Shown here: positions 9,252 through 18,328 of the stretch, in pieces
Position numbering within the stretch: position 1 is the first letter of the stretch
How the letters are laid out: the number at the start of each line of letters is the position of its first letter
NCBI RefSeq assembly: GCF_029338255.1
Contig: NZ_CP119787.1
Location: 1,984,001-2,048,000, forward strand
Direction: 5' to 3'
Length of the DNA: 64,000 nucleotides
Source: Haloarcula halobia
Lineage (GTDB): Archaea > Halobacteriota > Halobacteria > Halobacteriales > Haloarculaceae
Made by a program: the position numbers and the translations under genes
Notes under the pieces: model-generated
What the model was told of the DNA's origin: nothing
The model's input: only the letters and a program-made list of their open reading frames with translations
Database searches by the model: none

Positions 9252-10357
9252 GCCCGCACCTCCGAGGTGACAGCCGTCTCGACGCCACACCCTTCCAGGA
9301 TGCGGGCCGCGGCGTGGCCGTCGCCGAAGGGGAGGTCCCAGTCGGTGTCCCGGGTCTGCATCTCGAAGGCGTTGACCACGATGCTCTCCGGTTCTGGGCC
9401 GGCGAGCACGTTCGACCCGACCTCGAGCGTCTCGGGGCGTTCGGTGTTCTCCCTGAGCGTGACACAGGGGGTCCCGAGGATGCAGGTCTCTTCCTGGACG
9501 CCGCCGGAGTCCGTGAACACGAGCGAGGCGGTGTCCTCGAGGTGGAGGAACTCGAGGAAGTTCAGCGGTTCGATACACCGGATGTGTTCGGGCACCGTCA
9601 GGCCGAACTCCTCGAGCTTCGCCTCGGAGCGGGGGTGAATCGGGTAGAGGACGGTCTTGTCGGTCAGCTCCGCGTACCGGTTCACGCCCTCGAGTAGCTG
9701 GGCGAACCGCTCCGGGTCGTCGACGTTGCCCGGCCGGTGGGCGGTAAGCAGGACGAACTCGCCGGCGGCCACGCCCAGGTCCTCGAGGACGGTGCTACGG
9801 TCCGCGGCGATGTCCCTGTTCTGGAGGACCGCGTCGACGACGGTGTTGCCGGTGACGCTGACTCTGTCGGCGGGGATGCCCTCCTCCCGGAGGTGCTCGG
9901 CCGAATCGCCGGTCGGTGGAAAGAGGAGGTCTGCGGCGTGGTCGACGAGGATGCGGTTGTGTTCCTCGGGCATGTCGCGGTCGAAGCTGCGGAGGCCCGC
10001 CTCGACGTGTCCGAGCTGGACGTCGAGTTTCATCGCCGCGATGCCGCCGGCCAGTGCGGAGTTCGTATCGCCCTGGACCAGCACGACGTCCGGGTCCTCG
10101 TCGAGGAGAATCTGCTCGATCTCGATGAGCATCTGCCCGGTCTGCTCGCCGTGGGTTCCGGAACCCACACCGAGATTGTAGTCGGGCTCGGGGAGCTGGA
10201 GGTCGGTAAAGAACACGTCGTCGAGCTTCTCGGAGTAGTGCTGTCCGGTGTGGACGACCGTGAAGGGCACGTCTCCGTCGACACACGCTCTGATTACCGG
10301 GGCGAGTTTGATTATCTCGGGTCTGGTCCCGAGGACGAACGCGATGTGTGTGCTCAC
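9248..10357 (-). CDS. wecB: UDP-N-acetylglucosamine 2-epimerase (non-hydrolysing)
   Basis: A 369-residue GT-B-fold epimerase converting UDP-GlcNAc to UDP-ManNAc. Family signatures are GTRPEIIKLAPVI at the N-terminus, HTGQHYS, QGDTNSALAGG, GHVEAGLRS and DSGGVQEE near residue 280. The start is a GTG; a TTTACAAA box ends 26 bases upstream (10384-10390), consistent with a leaderless transcript. The gene overlaps wecC by four bases. Together they supply ManNAcA for a surface polysaccharide or N-glycan. Confidence 0.92.
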   Translation of the reverse strand: MSTHIAFVLGTRPEIIKLAPVIRACVDGDVPFTVVHTGQHYSEKLDDVFFTDLQLPEPDYNLGVGSGTHGEQTGQMLIEIEQILLDEDPDVVLVQGDTNSALAGGIAAMKLDVQLGHVEAGLRSFDRDMPEEHNRILVDHAADLLFPPTGDSAEHLREEGIPADRVSVTGNTVVDAVLQNRDIAADRSTVLEDLGVAAGEFVLLTAHRPGNVDDPERFAQLLEGVNRYAELTDKTVLYPIHPRSEAKLEEFGLTVPEHIRCIEPLNFLEFLHLEDTASLVFTDSGGVQEETCILGTPCVTLRENTERPETLEVGSNVLAGPEPESIVVNAFEMQTRDTDWDLPFGDGHAAARILEGCGVETAVTSEVRA

Positions 10358-10732
10358 AGGCCAGAAAACCCGGTATATCCGCTTTGTAAATCGTTTCTTA
10401 TCGCGACGGCTGTGTGAAACTCGTGGCCGGAAGTAACTGCTTTCGTCGGTTTGGTCCCTTTACTACCTGGTCACGGACTCACTGTTCAAATTCCGGCTAT
10501 TACGCCGAGGGTAGCGTAGGGTTGCTCTCCGAGTGATGGGTGTTTTGCCAGGCGGCGACGGGTGCCGTCCTGCAAACCCGTCGCATCAAGGATGTGGCGG
10601 CCCGTCGAGGACCGCCGCGTCTCCCCCGACGTCTGGTGGACCCGTTGCGCGTTAGTAACCCGCTTCTGGCCGTCGGTCCCGATAAGGGCCTCCTTCTCTC
10701 GCTGCTGTACCGCGCCGAAGTCGGGGCAACGG
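10358..10732. other. Intergenic region wecB / GT4
   Basis: No credible gene in 375 bases. The side next to wecB holds its probable promoter (TTTACAAA on the minus strand at 10384-10390). I see nothing else of note. Confidence 0.5.
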
Positions 10733-11881
10733 TCAGTCGGTCACCTGGACATCGACGGTGACCCGGCCGGGTCGGGCGTCGTCCCCGGTCACGAGACGGT
10801 CGTACGTCTCGAGGAGCTGGTCGGTGATGTGGTCCCACGTGTACTCGTCCTCGATGGTCGCCCTGTTCGTCCGGGCCATCGCAGTCCGCCGGTCGTCGTC
10901 GCGGACGAGCGACTCCATGGCTTCACCGAGCTCGTCGACGTCGACGGGCGCCACCAGGATGCCGTTCTCCGGGCCGACGACCTCGGGGATGCTCCCCACG
11001 GTCGTCGAGACGATGGCGTTCCCGCCGGCCATCCCCTCGAGCAGCGAGATGGGGAGTCCCTCCGCGTACGTGGGGAGGACGTATATCGACCCCTCGTTCA
11101 GGAGTTCGAGCTTGCGCGGTTCGCTCACGAACCCGTGGTACTCGACGGCGTCGAACTCGCTCGCCAGGTCCGTCACGAGGTCCGATCGCGGCCCCTTCCC
11201 GGCGATGCTGACCGTGAAGGCGAGGTCCGCCCAGTCCAGGAGGCGGCGCACCGCCGTCACGAACTCCTCGACGCCTTTGCGATCGATGAGGTTCGAGACG
11301 TAGACGATCCGTGGGGGGTCGACGTCGTAGACAGGGGCGAAATCCTCGGCCCGGACCGGGTTCGGGAGCACGCTGACGGACTCGAGGGCCAGCTCCTGCT
11401 CGAGGACCGTCGCCCAGTACTCCGAGAGGACGATGACCTCGGTGCAGCGGTCGAAGATGAACTGGATGTACGCCCGCCTGAGCGATCCGGCCTCCGCGAG
11501 GAAGTCGTCGAAGTCCGACCCGTGGATGTGGACGACGATGGGGACGTCACGGAGGAGCGCCACCAGCACGATGTATATCGACTTCCGGTAGAACGAGACG
11601 CGGGAGGACGCGTGGACGTGGACGACGTCGGCGTCGAGATACAGCGGGAAGAGGAGCACTCGCGAGAGCGCCGAGAGCGCCGCGAGGAACAGCCAGCGGA
11701 CCTTCGCGAACCCGCCGGCGTCCAGGGCGTCGGTCCCGGCAGGGACGCTCGTGTTGTAGACGGTCACGTCCAGATGATCGCCTAGCTCGTCTGCCTGCCC
11801 TCGGAGGAACTGTGATACGCCGCCGGTCTCTTGCCGACACGGTCCGACGATGAGCAGCGACTCGGGCGATGGATCGGTCAT
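10733..11881 (-). CDS. GT4 family glycosyltransferase
   Basis: A 382-residue retaining GT-B glycosyltransferase. The N-terminal acceptor domain has GGVSQFLRGQADEL and HIHGSDFDDF. The C-terminal donor domain has YVSNLIDRKGVEEFV and PTYAEGLPISLLEGMAGG, which contains the E-x7-E motif that holds the nucleotide sugar. It is cytoplasmic and probably loosely membrane-bound. A TTAACAA box (11909-11915) ends 27 bases before the ATG, indicating its own leaderless promoter. The sugar specificity cannot be read from sequence. Confidence 0.88.
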   Translation of the reverse strand: MTDPSPESLLIVGPCRQETGGVSQFLRGQADELGDHLDVTVYNTSVPAGTDALDAGGFAKVRWLFLAALSALSRVLLFPLYLDADVVHVHASSRVSFYRKSIYIVLVALLRDVPIVVHIHGSDFDDFLAEAGSLRRAYIQFIFDRCTEVIVLSEYWATVLEQELALESVSVLPNPVRAEDFAPVYDVDPPRIVYVSNLIDRKGVEEFVTAVRRLLDWADLAFTVSIAGKGPRSDLVTDLASEFDAVEYHGFVSEPRKLELLNEGSIYVLPTYAEGLPISLLEGMAGGNAIVSTTVGSIPEVVGPENGILVAPVDVDELGEAMESLVRDDDRRTAMARTNRATIEDEYTWDHITDQLLETYDRLVTGDDARPGRVTVDVQVTD

Positions 11882-11908
11882 TGCGGAGCAGTTCCCGAAG
11901 CCGACGTA

Positions 11909-11915
11909 TTGTTAA
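11909..11915 (-). promoter_or_regulatory. TTAACAA box for GT4 gene
   Basis: Read on the minus strand, it lies 27 bases from the GT4 start codon, the spacing of a TATA element on leaderless transcripts. Confidence 0.45.
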
Positions 11916-12020
11916 TCACATCATGTCGCCGGCCGCCCCGACCGGGACGGCGGGGATTTCAGGGTGGAAAGGGACGTATAATAAATACTGATAGTGGCGA
12001 GCTTCCGGACGAAGATTTCA

Positions 12021-12842
12021 ATGGTTTCGGTAAGCGTCGTCGTGGCGACGTTACAATCCTACGACGAGTTAGACGTCGTGGACTATCTCGAACGGGGGAC
12101 GTACGACGACTACGAGGTGGTCGTTCGTGACGACTATCCAGTCTGTAGAGCGCGAAACGAGGGGATACGACAGGCCAGCGCCGACAAAATCGTCTTCCTC
12201 GACGACGACTCGCTCCCGCGTGAGGACTATCTCGAGCGGGCCGTCGAGACGCTCGAGCAAGAGCCGGCGTTCTCCGGGCGGACGGTCCACCCCCGGGCGG
12301 ACGTCTTCGGCCGTCACTTCACGGCCCACTACAACCGGGGCGAGGAGCCCCGTTACGTCGATACGTTCTGGGGAAACAACATGGGCGTCCGCAGGGAGGT
12401 CTTCGAGACAGTCGGCGGCTGGGACGAGAACATGGGCTGGGGCCACGAGGAGAAAGAGCTCGCCGCGCGGGTGCGGACGCAGTTCGACATCCTCTATGAC
12501 CCCGACCTGGTGGTCTCACACTCCTACGCCGACAGCGTCCCCGGCTACTGGCGGAAGATGTACAACCTCGAGACACAGCACCCGTACTACTGGCGCAAGG
12601 TCGGCTACTCGATGCGCGAGGTCGTCTCGATGACGGTGTTCGGCGCGTTGAACCCGAAGTACTACGTCGTGCGGGGGCTCAAGGGGTCGCTTGTCAAGGC
12701 CGGAGCCCAGCTCGCCGGGACCGCGGGGCGCATCAGGGGCGTCCTCGACCTGCTGGGGACGGACTCGCCCGATTTCGACTCGGGGATCCCGTCATTCGAG
12801 AGTCGAACCGCCCGCCAGAATCCGACGACGTCGACAGAATAG
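12021..12842 (+). CDS. GT2 family glycosyltransferase with galactosyltransferase-like C-terminus
   Basis: A 273-residue GT-A enzyme. It starts VSVSVVVATLQSYDELD, then DDYPVCRARNEGI and FLDDDSLPREDYLERA carry the metal-binding acidic cluster. GNNMGVRREVFETVGGWDE and MGWGHEEKELAAR form the catalytic-base region seen in galactosyl/GalNAc-transferase-like GT2 proteins. I chose the ATG at 12021; a GTG at 11994 would add nine residues. An AT-rich ATAATAAATA box ends 32 bases before the ATG. It stands between the GT4 gene and an FG-GAP protein within the glycan locus. Confidence 0.82.
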   Translation: MVSVSVVVATLQSYDELDVVDYLERGTYDDYEVVVRDDYPVCRARNEGIRQASADKIVFLDDDSLPREDYLERAVETLEQEPAFSGRTVHPRADVFGRHFTAHYNRGEEPRYVDTFWGNNMGVRREVFETVGGWDENMGWGHEEKELAARVRTQFDILYDPDLVVSHSYADSVPGYWRKMYNLETQHPYYWRKVGYSMREVVSMTVFGALNPKYYVVRGLKGSLVKAGAQLAGTAGRIRGVLDLLGTDSPDFDSGIPSFESRTARQNPTTSTE

Positions 12843-12857
12843 GGGTCCGTCTACCGG

Positions 12858-14039
12858 TCAGTTCTCGTTGTACCAGACGTCGACGTGGTGGTCCGGCGCG
12901 TAGGACTTCCCGACGATGTCCATCCGGCCGTCCCCTGTCATGTCGACGGCGACGGCCTCGTGAGTCTCGATACCACGGGACGCGACCTCCTTATCGAAGG
13001 TCCCGTCGCCGCGGTTCCTGAACAGGAGGTGGACCGGGTCGTCGTTCTGGCCCAGTCCCATCTCGGCGACGTATATGTCGGGGTTCCCGTCGCCGTCGAA
13101 GTCCGCGACTTGCAGCGTGTGGGGGCAAAAGAGGCCGTCTTCGAGGATCGTTCCGGTCCACTCCGGCCCGTCGAAGACCGCGACGCGCCCGGGATGGGTC
13201 CCGTAGTGGGGCGAGTCTCCCTCGGAGAATATCACCTCGAGGTCGCCGTCGCCGTCGAGGTCGGCCAGCTCGACGCGCGTGTCGTCCCACCCGGTCACGA
13301 CGGGGTCGCGCCGCCACCCGGTCGCGGCGCCGCTGTCGCGGTGGTAGACGTAGGTGCCGGCGATGATCTCGCTCTGTCCGTCGTGGTCGATGTCCCTGAT
13401 GCGGAGCCCCTCGATCTCGATGCCTCGGTCGACGATGTGGAGACACGATTCGGGCCACGGCACGACGGTCGGGTCCTCCGGGATGTCGTAGTAGAATACG
13501 GTCTCGGACTCCTGGGAGAGGCCGACGAGCTCGTCGGCCCCGTCGCCGTCGACGTCGCCGGCCGCCAGGTCGTGGTACTTCTCGAAGGTGTCGGTGACCA
13601 GGTGGGGCGTCCACGGCTCGCGCGGATCGTCGGGCATCTCGAACCAGTAGACGTCGGTGTTGTTGATGCCCTGTCCGGCGACGACGTTTTGCCGCCCGTC
13701 GCCGGTCACGTCACACAGCGTCGCGCCGACGTCGAGGTTCGGGACGAAGGCCACGTCGTGGCGCTCCCACCCGGGGTTTTCGTACCAGAAGAGGTTGGTG
13801 TGTTCTATCCCGACCACATCGAGAATCGCCTCCACCGGAAGTGGGGTGTCTCGATCGAGCTGATAGGCGAGGTCGCGGGCGGGGAACCCCTGCCCGGCGC
13901 CGCCGACGATGACGTCGGGCAGGCCGTTCCCCGTCAGGTCTGTCGTGAGACAGAACCCGAGGCGGGAACACGGCGGGTTCGCGTCGATCTGTTCGTGTCT
14001 GAACTGCGTCCGGGACTGCTGTCGTTCGGTCTCGCTCAT
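12858..14039 (-). CDS. FG-GAP/VCBS-repeat beta-propeller protein without signal peptide
   Basis: A 393-residue protein made almost entirely of FG-GAP/VCBS-type repeats with calcium-loop motifs such as DLTGNGLPDVIVGG, DVTGDGRQNVVAGQG, DLDGDGDLEVIFSEGD, DFDGDGNPDIYVAEM and DMTGDGRMDIVGKSY. About seven repeats suggest an integrin-alpha-like propeller. Most such proteins are exported, but this N-terminus (MSETERQQSRTQFRHE) is hydrophilic with no Sec or Tat signal. It may be cytoplasmic, or exported another way. The gene is convergent with the GT2. An 86-codon frame (14036-14296) overlaps its ATG by ATGA but has little other support. Confidence 0.8.
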   Translation of the reverse strand: MSETERQQSRTQFRHEQIDANPPCSRLGFCLTTDLTGNGLPDVIVGGAGQGFPARDLAYQLDRDTPLPVEAILDVVGIEHTNLFWYENPGWERHDVAFVPNLDVGATLCDVTGDGRQNVVAGQGINNTDVYWFEMPDDPREPWTPHLVTDTFEKYHDLAAGDVDGDGADELVGLSQESETVFYYDIPEDPTVVPWPESCLHIVDRGIEIEGLRIRDIDHDGQSEIIAGTYVYHRDSGAATGWRRDPVVTGWDDTRVELADLDGDGDLEVIFSEGDSPHYGTHPGRVAVFDGPEWTGTILEDGLFCPHTLQVADFDGDGNPDIYVAEMGLGQNDDPVHLLFRNRGDGTFDKEVASRGIETHEAVAVDMTGDGRMDIVGKSYAPDHHVDVWYNEN

Positions 14040-14275
14040 GGTTCGTGGCCGGGACCGCGGACCGACGCTCGCGCCAGCGCGTGCGGACAGTCCGGCTGGG
14101 TCCCGTCTCGTACTGGTCGTGGGTGCCGGGACAGATAATTAGCCAGCGCGTACCGCCCGGTATCGCCGGTCCCGGCGCTCGTCTCCCCTCGCTGTGACCC
14201 GATCGCGAGAACGCACTCACTCACCCCTGCCGGAGTACGGCCGAGACACGAGGGCGGCCGCCAGTACGCGGTTTC

Positions 14276-14282
14276 TAACCTT
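14276..14282 (+). promoter_or_regulatory. TAACCTT box for Gfo/Idh gene
   Basis: It ends 26 bases before the ATG at 14309, fitting a leaderless promoter. Close variants (ATAACCTT) occur at 34440-34447 and, on the minus strand, at 42104-42111. Confidence 0.4.
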
Positions 14283-14308
14283 GTGAACTCGGCCACACAG
14301 GTTCACCG

Positions 14309-15439
14309 ATGACCTACAAGGTTGCAATCGTGGGGACCGGTGCGGACCCGGACAATCCAGACAGCGACGGGTTCGCCATGGCGTACCGCCACGCCGGCGC
14401 GTACGCCCGACTGGACTCGTGTGAGCTGGTCGGCTGTGCCGACATCGTCCGGGAGAACGCCGAACGGTTCGCCCAGCGCTGGGACATCCCGGCCGAGAAC
14501 GTCTTCGAAGACGCGAGGGAGATGCTGGCGGGCGTCGAGCCCGACATCGTCAGCGTCTGTGTCCCGCCACACGTCCACGCGCCCGTCGTGATGGAAGTCG
14601 CCCGGGGTGAGAGCGTCCGGGCCATCCACTGCGAGAAACCGATGGCGACGACGTGGGAGGACTGCCGGGAGATGGTCGAGACCTGCGAACAGCGAGGGGT
14701 GACCCTGACCTTCAACCACCAGCGACGCTTCGCCGGCCCGTTCACGAAGGCGAAAGACGAGCTCGAGGACGGGACCATCGGGACGCTCGAGCGCATCGAG
14801 CTCGGCGGGGACAACCTCTTTGACTTCGGGTCGCACCTCTTTGACCTCTGTGGCTACTTCACCGACCAGGCCCGGGCCGAGTGGGTGCTTTCCGGCCTCG
14901 ACTACTCCGAGGAGAACGTCCAGTTCGGCGCCCACAACGAGAACATGGCCATCGCGCAGTGGCGCTACGAGAACGGCGTCTACGGACTCGCCGCGACCGG
15001 CGACGACAGCATGCTCTCGTGTCTGATTCGCCTGGTCGGCAGCGACGGCGTCATCGAAATCGGCGGGGACGAGGCTCCCCTCCGGGTCCGAAGCGACGGC
15101 GCGTGGCGCACGCGCGATACCGGTGGCGACACCGTCCACGGCCCGAAGGGGTCGCTGGTGGAGGCCGCGAAACAGCGCGTCGCCGCTCGGCTACCGATGG
15201 TGAGCGCCGAGCGAGCTCGCACCCCGACGCTCATCGACCGGGCCATCGCCGACGTCGTCGACGCCGTCGACACCGACAGCGAATCGGGCCTCTCGGCGTC
15301 GAACGCGCTCCAGGCGACGGAGCTCATCTTCGCCTGCTGGGAGTCCTCGCGGCGCCGCACGTGCGTCCACCTGCCGCTCGAGATCGCCGACAACCCACTC
15401 GAGTCGATGGTCGAAGACGGCGAACTGCTGGCCGACTGA
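14309..15439 (+). CDS. Gfo/Idh/MocA family oxidoreductase
   Basis: A 376-residue NAD(P)-dependent sugar oxidoreductase. The N-terminal Rossmann fold begins YKVAIVGTGADPDNPDSDG. CEKPMATTWEDC carries the conserved EKP motif near residue 110. The C-terminal alpha/beta domain follows with NHQRRFAGPFTKAK. Members oxidise or reduce sugar hydroxyls and are common in gene clusters making unusual nucleotide sugars. It may modify a UDP-sugar made here. A TAACCTT promoter box lies 26 bases before the ATG. The exact substrate is unknown. Confidence 0.87.
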   Translation: MTYKVAIVGTGADPDNPDSDGFAMAYRHAGAYARLDSCELVGCADIVRENAERFAQRWDIPAENVFEDAREMLAGVEPDIVSVCVPPHVHAPVVMEVARGESVRAIHCEKPMATTWEDCREMVETCEQRGVTLTFNHQRRFAGPFTKAKDELEDGTIGTLERIELGGDNLFDFGSHLFDLCGYFTDQARAEWVLSGLDYSEENVQFGAHNENMAIAQWRYENGVYGLAATGDDSMLSCLIRLVGSDGVIEIGGDEAPLRVRSDGAWRTRDTGGDTVHGPKGSLVEAAKQRVAARLPMVSAERARTPTLIDRAIADVVDAVDTDSESGLSASNALQATELIFACWESSRRRTCVHLPLEIADNPLESMVEDGELLAD

Positions 15440-15562
15440 TCCTCTGGCATTCGCTTCATCGCGTCGTCGGAAACGACACACGACAGCTGATCTCCAGTCG
15501 TCGAGACCAGCGTCTCGGTGTCGAAAATAGTCTCAATCGCCCCTTCACCGGTCACCGGACCG

Positions 15563-16546
15563 TCACATGGGTTCGGTGACGTCGATCGACAGCGACAGGT
15601 AGCGGTAGGCGTTGTCGGTCGTCGGATTCTCCGGTGGCGTCCCGGCGTAAACGAGGTAGACGACACGCAGGTCCTCGCCGAACAGCGTGGGCGTGACGGT
15701 GTGGTCGTAGTCCCAGGACTCGCCGCTCTCGACGCGCTGGACGTCACGGAGGAGTTCGGACCGCTCGGTGACCGCCCGTGCACCCTCGCCCTCCGCCCCG
15801 AGGCGCTGTATCTGCACCACGACGGTGTAGACTACGGCTTGCCCCTCGTTGTTCGACACGCGCAACACGAGGTCGGCCCGTCCGTCGGGGCCGAGCTCGG
15901 TGGGGTAGTTGCCTGCCACCAGCTCCCCGTCGGGTGACTCCGTCAGGAGCGACGTCTCCGTGTACTTGACACCGTCCTGGGGGGTCGTCAGCGCCACGGC
16001 GAAGGTGCTCATCGCCGCGATGACCACCACGGCCAGCCCGACGTTGAGCACGGCGTCGAGGGTGTTGCCCTGGAGCCCCCGATACCCCTCGCCCAGCCAG
16101 TACCAGAACGGTGCCTCGTAGCGTGCGTCCGCCGGCGTCCGGAGCCGTCGGATCGTGCCGCCGGCCAGGGCGGCAACGACGAACGCCGTCACCACGAGCA
16201 GGATGTTCTGTAACGTGAGAGGGAGAGCGGCGAAGGCCATGCCCATGCCGAACAGCGGGAGCAGCGCGACGCTGAGACCGAGGGAGAGAGCGGCCCGCTC
16301 GCCCTCGCCGAGGACGCCGTCGTTCAAGTTCTGCCTGAACGGGTTCGCCGTCTGCCGCCCGCGCCGTGCCGGGAACACGAGCGTCGTGAGCGCGTAGCCC
16401 GGCAGCAGACACAGGAAGACGCCGGCGAGTACCAGTCGAACGGGCGAAGGGAGCAAGAGCAACGCGACGTTGGCCACTGCGAGCAGGCCCACGATCAGCC
16501 AGACGTCCGCCAGTTGCGCGACGAGGGACCGGATGCTATCGCCCAC
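15563..16546 (-). CDS. DUF1616 membrane protein
   Basis: A 327-residue protein with several N-terminal membrane helices (LADVWLIVGLLAVANVALLL, a second ending in LCLLPGYALTTLVFPARR, two between about 95 and 150, and one near 195-215). An extracytoplasmic beta-rich C-terminal domain of about 110 residues follows. LLPGYALTTLVFP and the C-terminal layout match DUF1616, often found in archaeal surface-glycan clusters. I favour GTG at 16546, preceded by GAGGGGGG; the frame stays open to a GTG at 16618. A 36-codon leader frame overlaps the start by 11 bases. The role is unknown, perhaps glycan assembly at the membrane. Confidence 0.72.
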   Translation of the reverse strand: MGDSIRSLVAQLADVWLIVGLLAVANVALLLLPSPVRLVLAGVFLCLLPGYALTTLVFPARRGRQTANPFRQNLNDGVLGEGERAALSLGLSVALLPLFGMGMAFAALPLTLQNILLVVTAFVVAALAGGTIRRLRTPADARYEAPFWYWLGEGYRGLQGNTLDAVLNVGLAVVVIAAMSTFAVALTTPQDGVKYTETSLLTESPDGELVAGNYPTELGPDGRADLVLRVSNNEGQAVVYTVVVQIQRLGAEGEGARAVTERSELLRDVQRVESGESWDYDHTVTPTLFGEDLRVVYLVYAGTPPENPTTDNAYRYLSLSIDVTEPM

Positions 16547-16646
16547 GGTACCCCCCTCGCGCGTCGGCGTCGGAACCAGCCACGGGGCCCGACTCGTCGG
16601 TCCGCTCCGGGCCCCCACCGGCCCGCACGTAATCTACGATAGCCAT
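16536..16646 (-). CDS. Candidate leader ORF overlapping DUF1616 start
   Basis: A 36-residue frame beginning MAIVDYVRAGG, with its ATG 30 bases after an ATAACAA box. Its TAG stop falls 11 bases inside the DUF1616 gene if that gene starts at GTG 16546. The Shine-Dalgarno-like GAGGGGGG is inside the frame. The geometry matches the leader ahead of the gene at 29124. It may couple translation, or may be chance. Confidence 0.33.
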   Translation of the reverse strand: MAIVDYVRAGGGPERTDESGPVAGSDADARGGYRGR

Positions 16647-16676
16647 CTTGTAACGCCACTTTGTGGATATTCGTCT

Positions 16677-16683
16677 TTGTTAT
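16677..16683 (-). promoter_or_regulatory. ATAACAA box for DUF1616 transcript
   Basis: On the minus strand the context is CCATAACAAAG, the same extended core as at 28943. It lies 30 bases before the leader ATG at 16646. Confidence 0.45.
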
Positions 16684-16901
16684 GGTCGTACTATGATTCC
16701 GCACACAGGCCAGTGCGAGCGGTCGGTCGGCATCGCATCGCCCGGACGGCCTCGATCCGACATACTCGTTGCAGGTCGTCGGACGGCGCTGGAACCGTCA
16801 CCGTGTCCGCCGGACTGTCAGTCCCCGATAGCACAATAGGCGTCTCCTACTGGAGAGTAGTAGGGTCAGTACAAACCGTCCGGGGAGACATCCGATACCA
16901 A

Positions 16902-18257
16902 ATGAACGGCCCTCCCATCTCGAGGCGTACTGCCATCAAGGCCGGCGCGGTAGCGCTGACAGGGCTCGCGGGCTGTCTGGTCCGGCCGGCGAACTCGAAC
17001 CCGGGTGCGGGTAGCGACGACCGGGAACCGACCGACGGCGACGCTCGTGACGGCCCCGTCGGCACGGACGACGACTGCTCGCCGGCGACGGGGTCCGGGC
17101 CGACCGGTCCCCTGACCGTCGAGTTCGACAGCCGCGAGCGGTCCCGCTGTCAGGGACGCCTCCTCGAGGACTTCAGCAACCTCAGTTACTGGGAGGTCTT
17201 CGACGGGTCGCTGGCCGGCGGCGAGTCGCCGTATCCCGGCCAGTCGGCCCGACTGACGGCGTCCGAATCGGAGGTGCGGACGTGGATCGGCCGGTCGTTC
17301 GATGACGGTCTCGACCTGCGCGACTGGGACCTCTCGATGGCCGTCCACCCGGGTACCGGTGAGACGCGCGTCTCGAACGTCCGCCTGCAACTCCTGGCCC
17401 CGAACCGCCAGAACCGCCTCGACATGTGGCGCCCGCTGGACGAGACCGACGGCTGGTTGCGACTCGACTTCGGTGCGACAAGCGAGATCGGGTCGCCGGA
17501 CCTGACCGACGTGCGGGAGATCCGCGTCCAGTCGTGGGTCGGCGACGAGCGGGCCGCCGACTTCCGCATCGACGAACTGCGCGTCACGCCGAAGCTCGAC
17601 GAGGGGGGCGTCCTCATCACGTTCGACGACATGTCGCTGTCGCAGTACGAGAACGCGTTCCCGGTGATGCAGGAGTACGATTTCCCCGGCGTCGCGGGTG
17701 TCATCCCGCGCCTCGTCGGCGCTGAGCAACGTATCGACCTCACACAGCTCCAGGCGCTGCAGGGCGCGGGGTGGGACGTCGTGAGTTACCCGCAGGGCGA
17801 GACCTCCCTCTCTGAGTTCGTCCGGTCGGAACAGGCCGCGATGATACGCGAGGCAAAGCAGTGGCTCGTCGACAACGGCTTCGAGTCCGGCGCCCGGTTC
17901 GCCGCGTTCCCGTTCAGGCGCGTGACACAGACGACGTTCGACATCGTCTCGAAGTACCACTACCTCGGCCTCTGGAGTGGTCGGTGCCCGAGCGGCCAGC
18001 TGACCGGGCCCCTGTCTGTCAGCCGGGTCAACGGCGCGGATCCGGAGACGACGAGACGGACGGTCGAACTCGCACAGAAGTACCGCCAGGTCGTCCCGAT
18101 CATGTACCGCACGGTCGGCGATTCGACGGACCACGTCACGACGGCGGCCTTCGAGGAGACGGTGCAGCTCATCGACGACCTCGGGGTCCCCGTCCTCACG
18201 ATGTCGGACCTCTGGGACATGCAGTCCATCTCGGACGGTGCGCCACCGGCCGAGTGA
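16902..18257 (+). CDS. Tat lipoprotein with degenerate polysaccharide-deacetylase domain
   Basis: A 451-residue exported lipoprotein. SRRTAIKAG is a twin-arginine signal and LAGC a lipobox, placing it on the outer face of the membrane. Residues about 75-225 form a beta-rich, jelly-roll-like region. From about residue 240, GVLITFDDMSLSQYENAFPV starts a NodB-like barrel and AAFPFRRVTQTTFDIV fits a later strand. The usual His-x3-His zinc site is not seen: the position expected for SHTxTH reads SYPQGETSL. The fold is recognisable, but metal catalysis is doubtful. The ATG is chosen for the signal peptide; a TACAAACC box ends 24 bases upstream. Confidence 0.75.
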   Translation: MNGPPISRRTAIKAGAVALTGLAGCLVRPANSNPGAGSDDREPTDGDARDGPVGTDDDCSPATGSGPTGPLTVEFDSRERSRCQGRLLEDFSNLSYWEVFDGSLAGGESPYPGQSARLTASESEVRTWIGRSFDDGLDLRDWDLSMAVHPGTGETRVSNVRLQLLAPNRQNRLDMWRPLDETDGWLRLDFGATSEIGSPDLTDVREIRVQSWVGDERAADFRIDELRVTPKLDEGGVLITFDDMSLSQYENAFPVMQEYDFPGVAGVIPRLVGAEQRIDLTQLQALQGAGWDVVSYPQGETSLSEFVRSEQAAMIREAKQWLVDNGFESGARFAAFPFRRVTQTTFDIVSKYHYLGLWSGRCPSGQLTGPLSVSRVNGADPETTRRTVELAQKYRQVVPIMYRTVGDSTDHVTTAAFEETVQLIDDLGVPVLTMSDLWDMQSISDGAPPAE

Positions 18258-18295
18258 GCGGACCAATGCGACAGACGGTGCGGAACAGACGTATC

Positions 18296-18302
18296 ATAAC
18301 AA
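18296..18302 (+). promoter_or_regulatory. ATAACAA box for GT2 gene
   Basis: It ends 26 bases before the ATG at 18329 and supports that start over the in-frame ATG at 18266, which lies upstream of the box. Confidence 0.5.
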
Positions 18303-18328
18303 AGTGGTTCGTAGCGAACCGACGTGTG

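Noticed and set aside
14036-14296. 86-codon frame overlapping the FG-GAP gene start by ATGA
   Set aside because: The stop-start contact fits the leader pattern, but its start lies in the promoter region between divergent genes, next to the Gfo/Idh start codon, and no clear box precedes it. Not strong enough to list as a gene.
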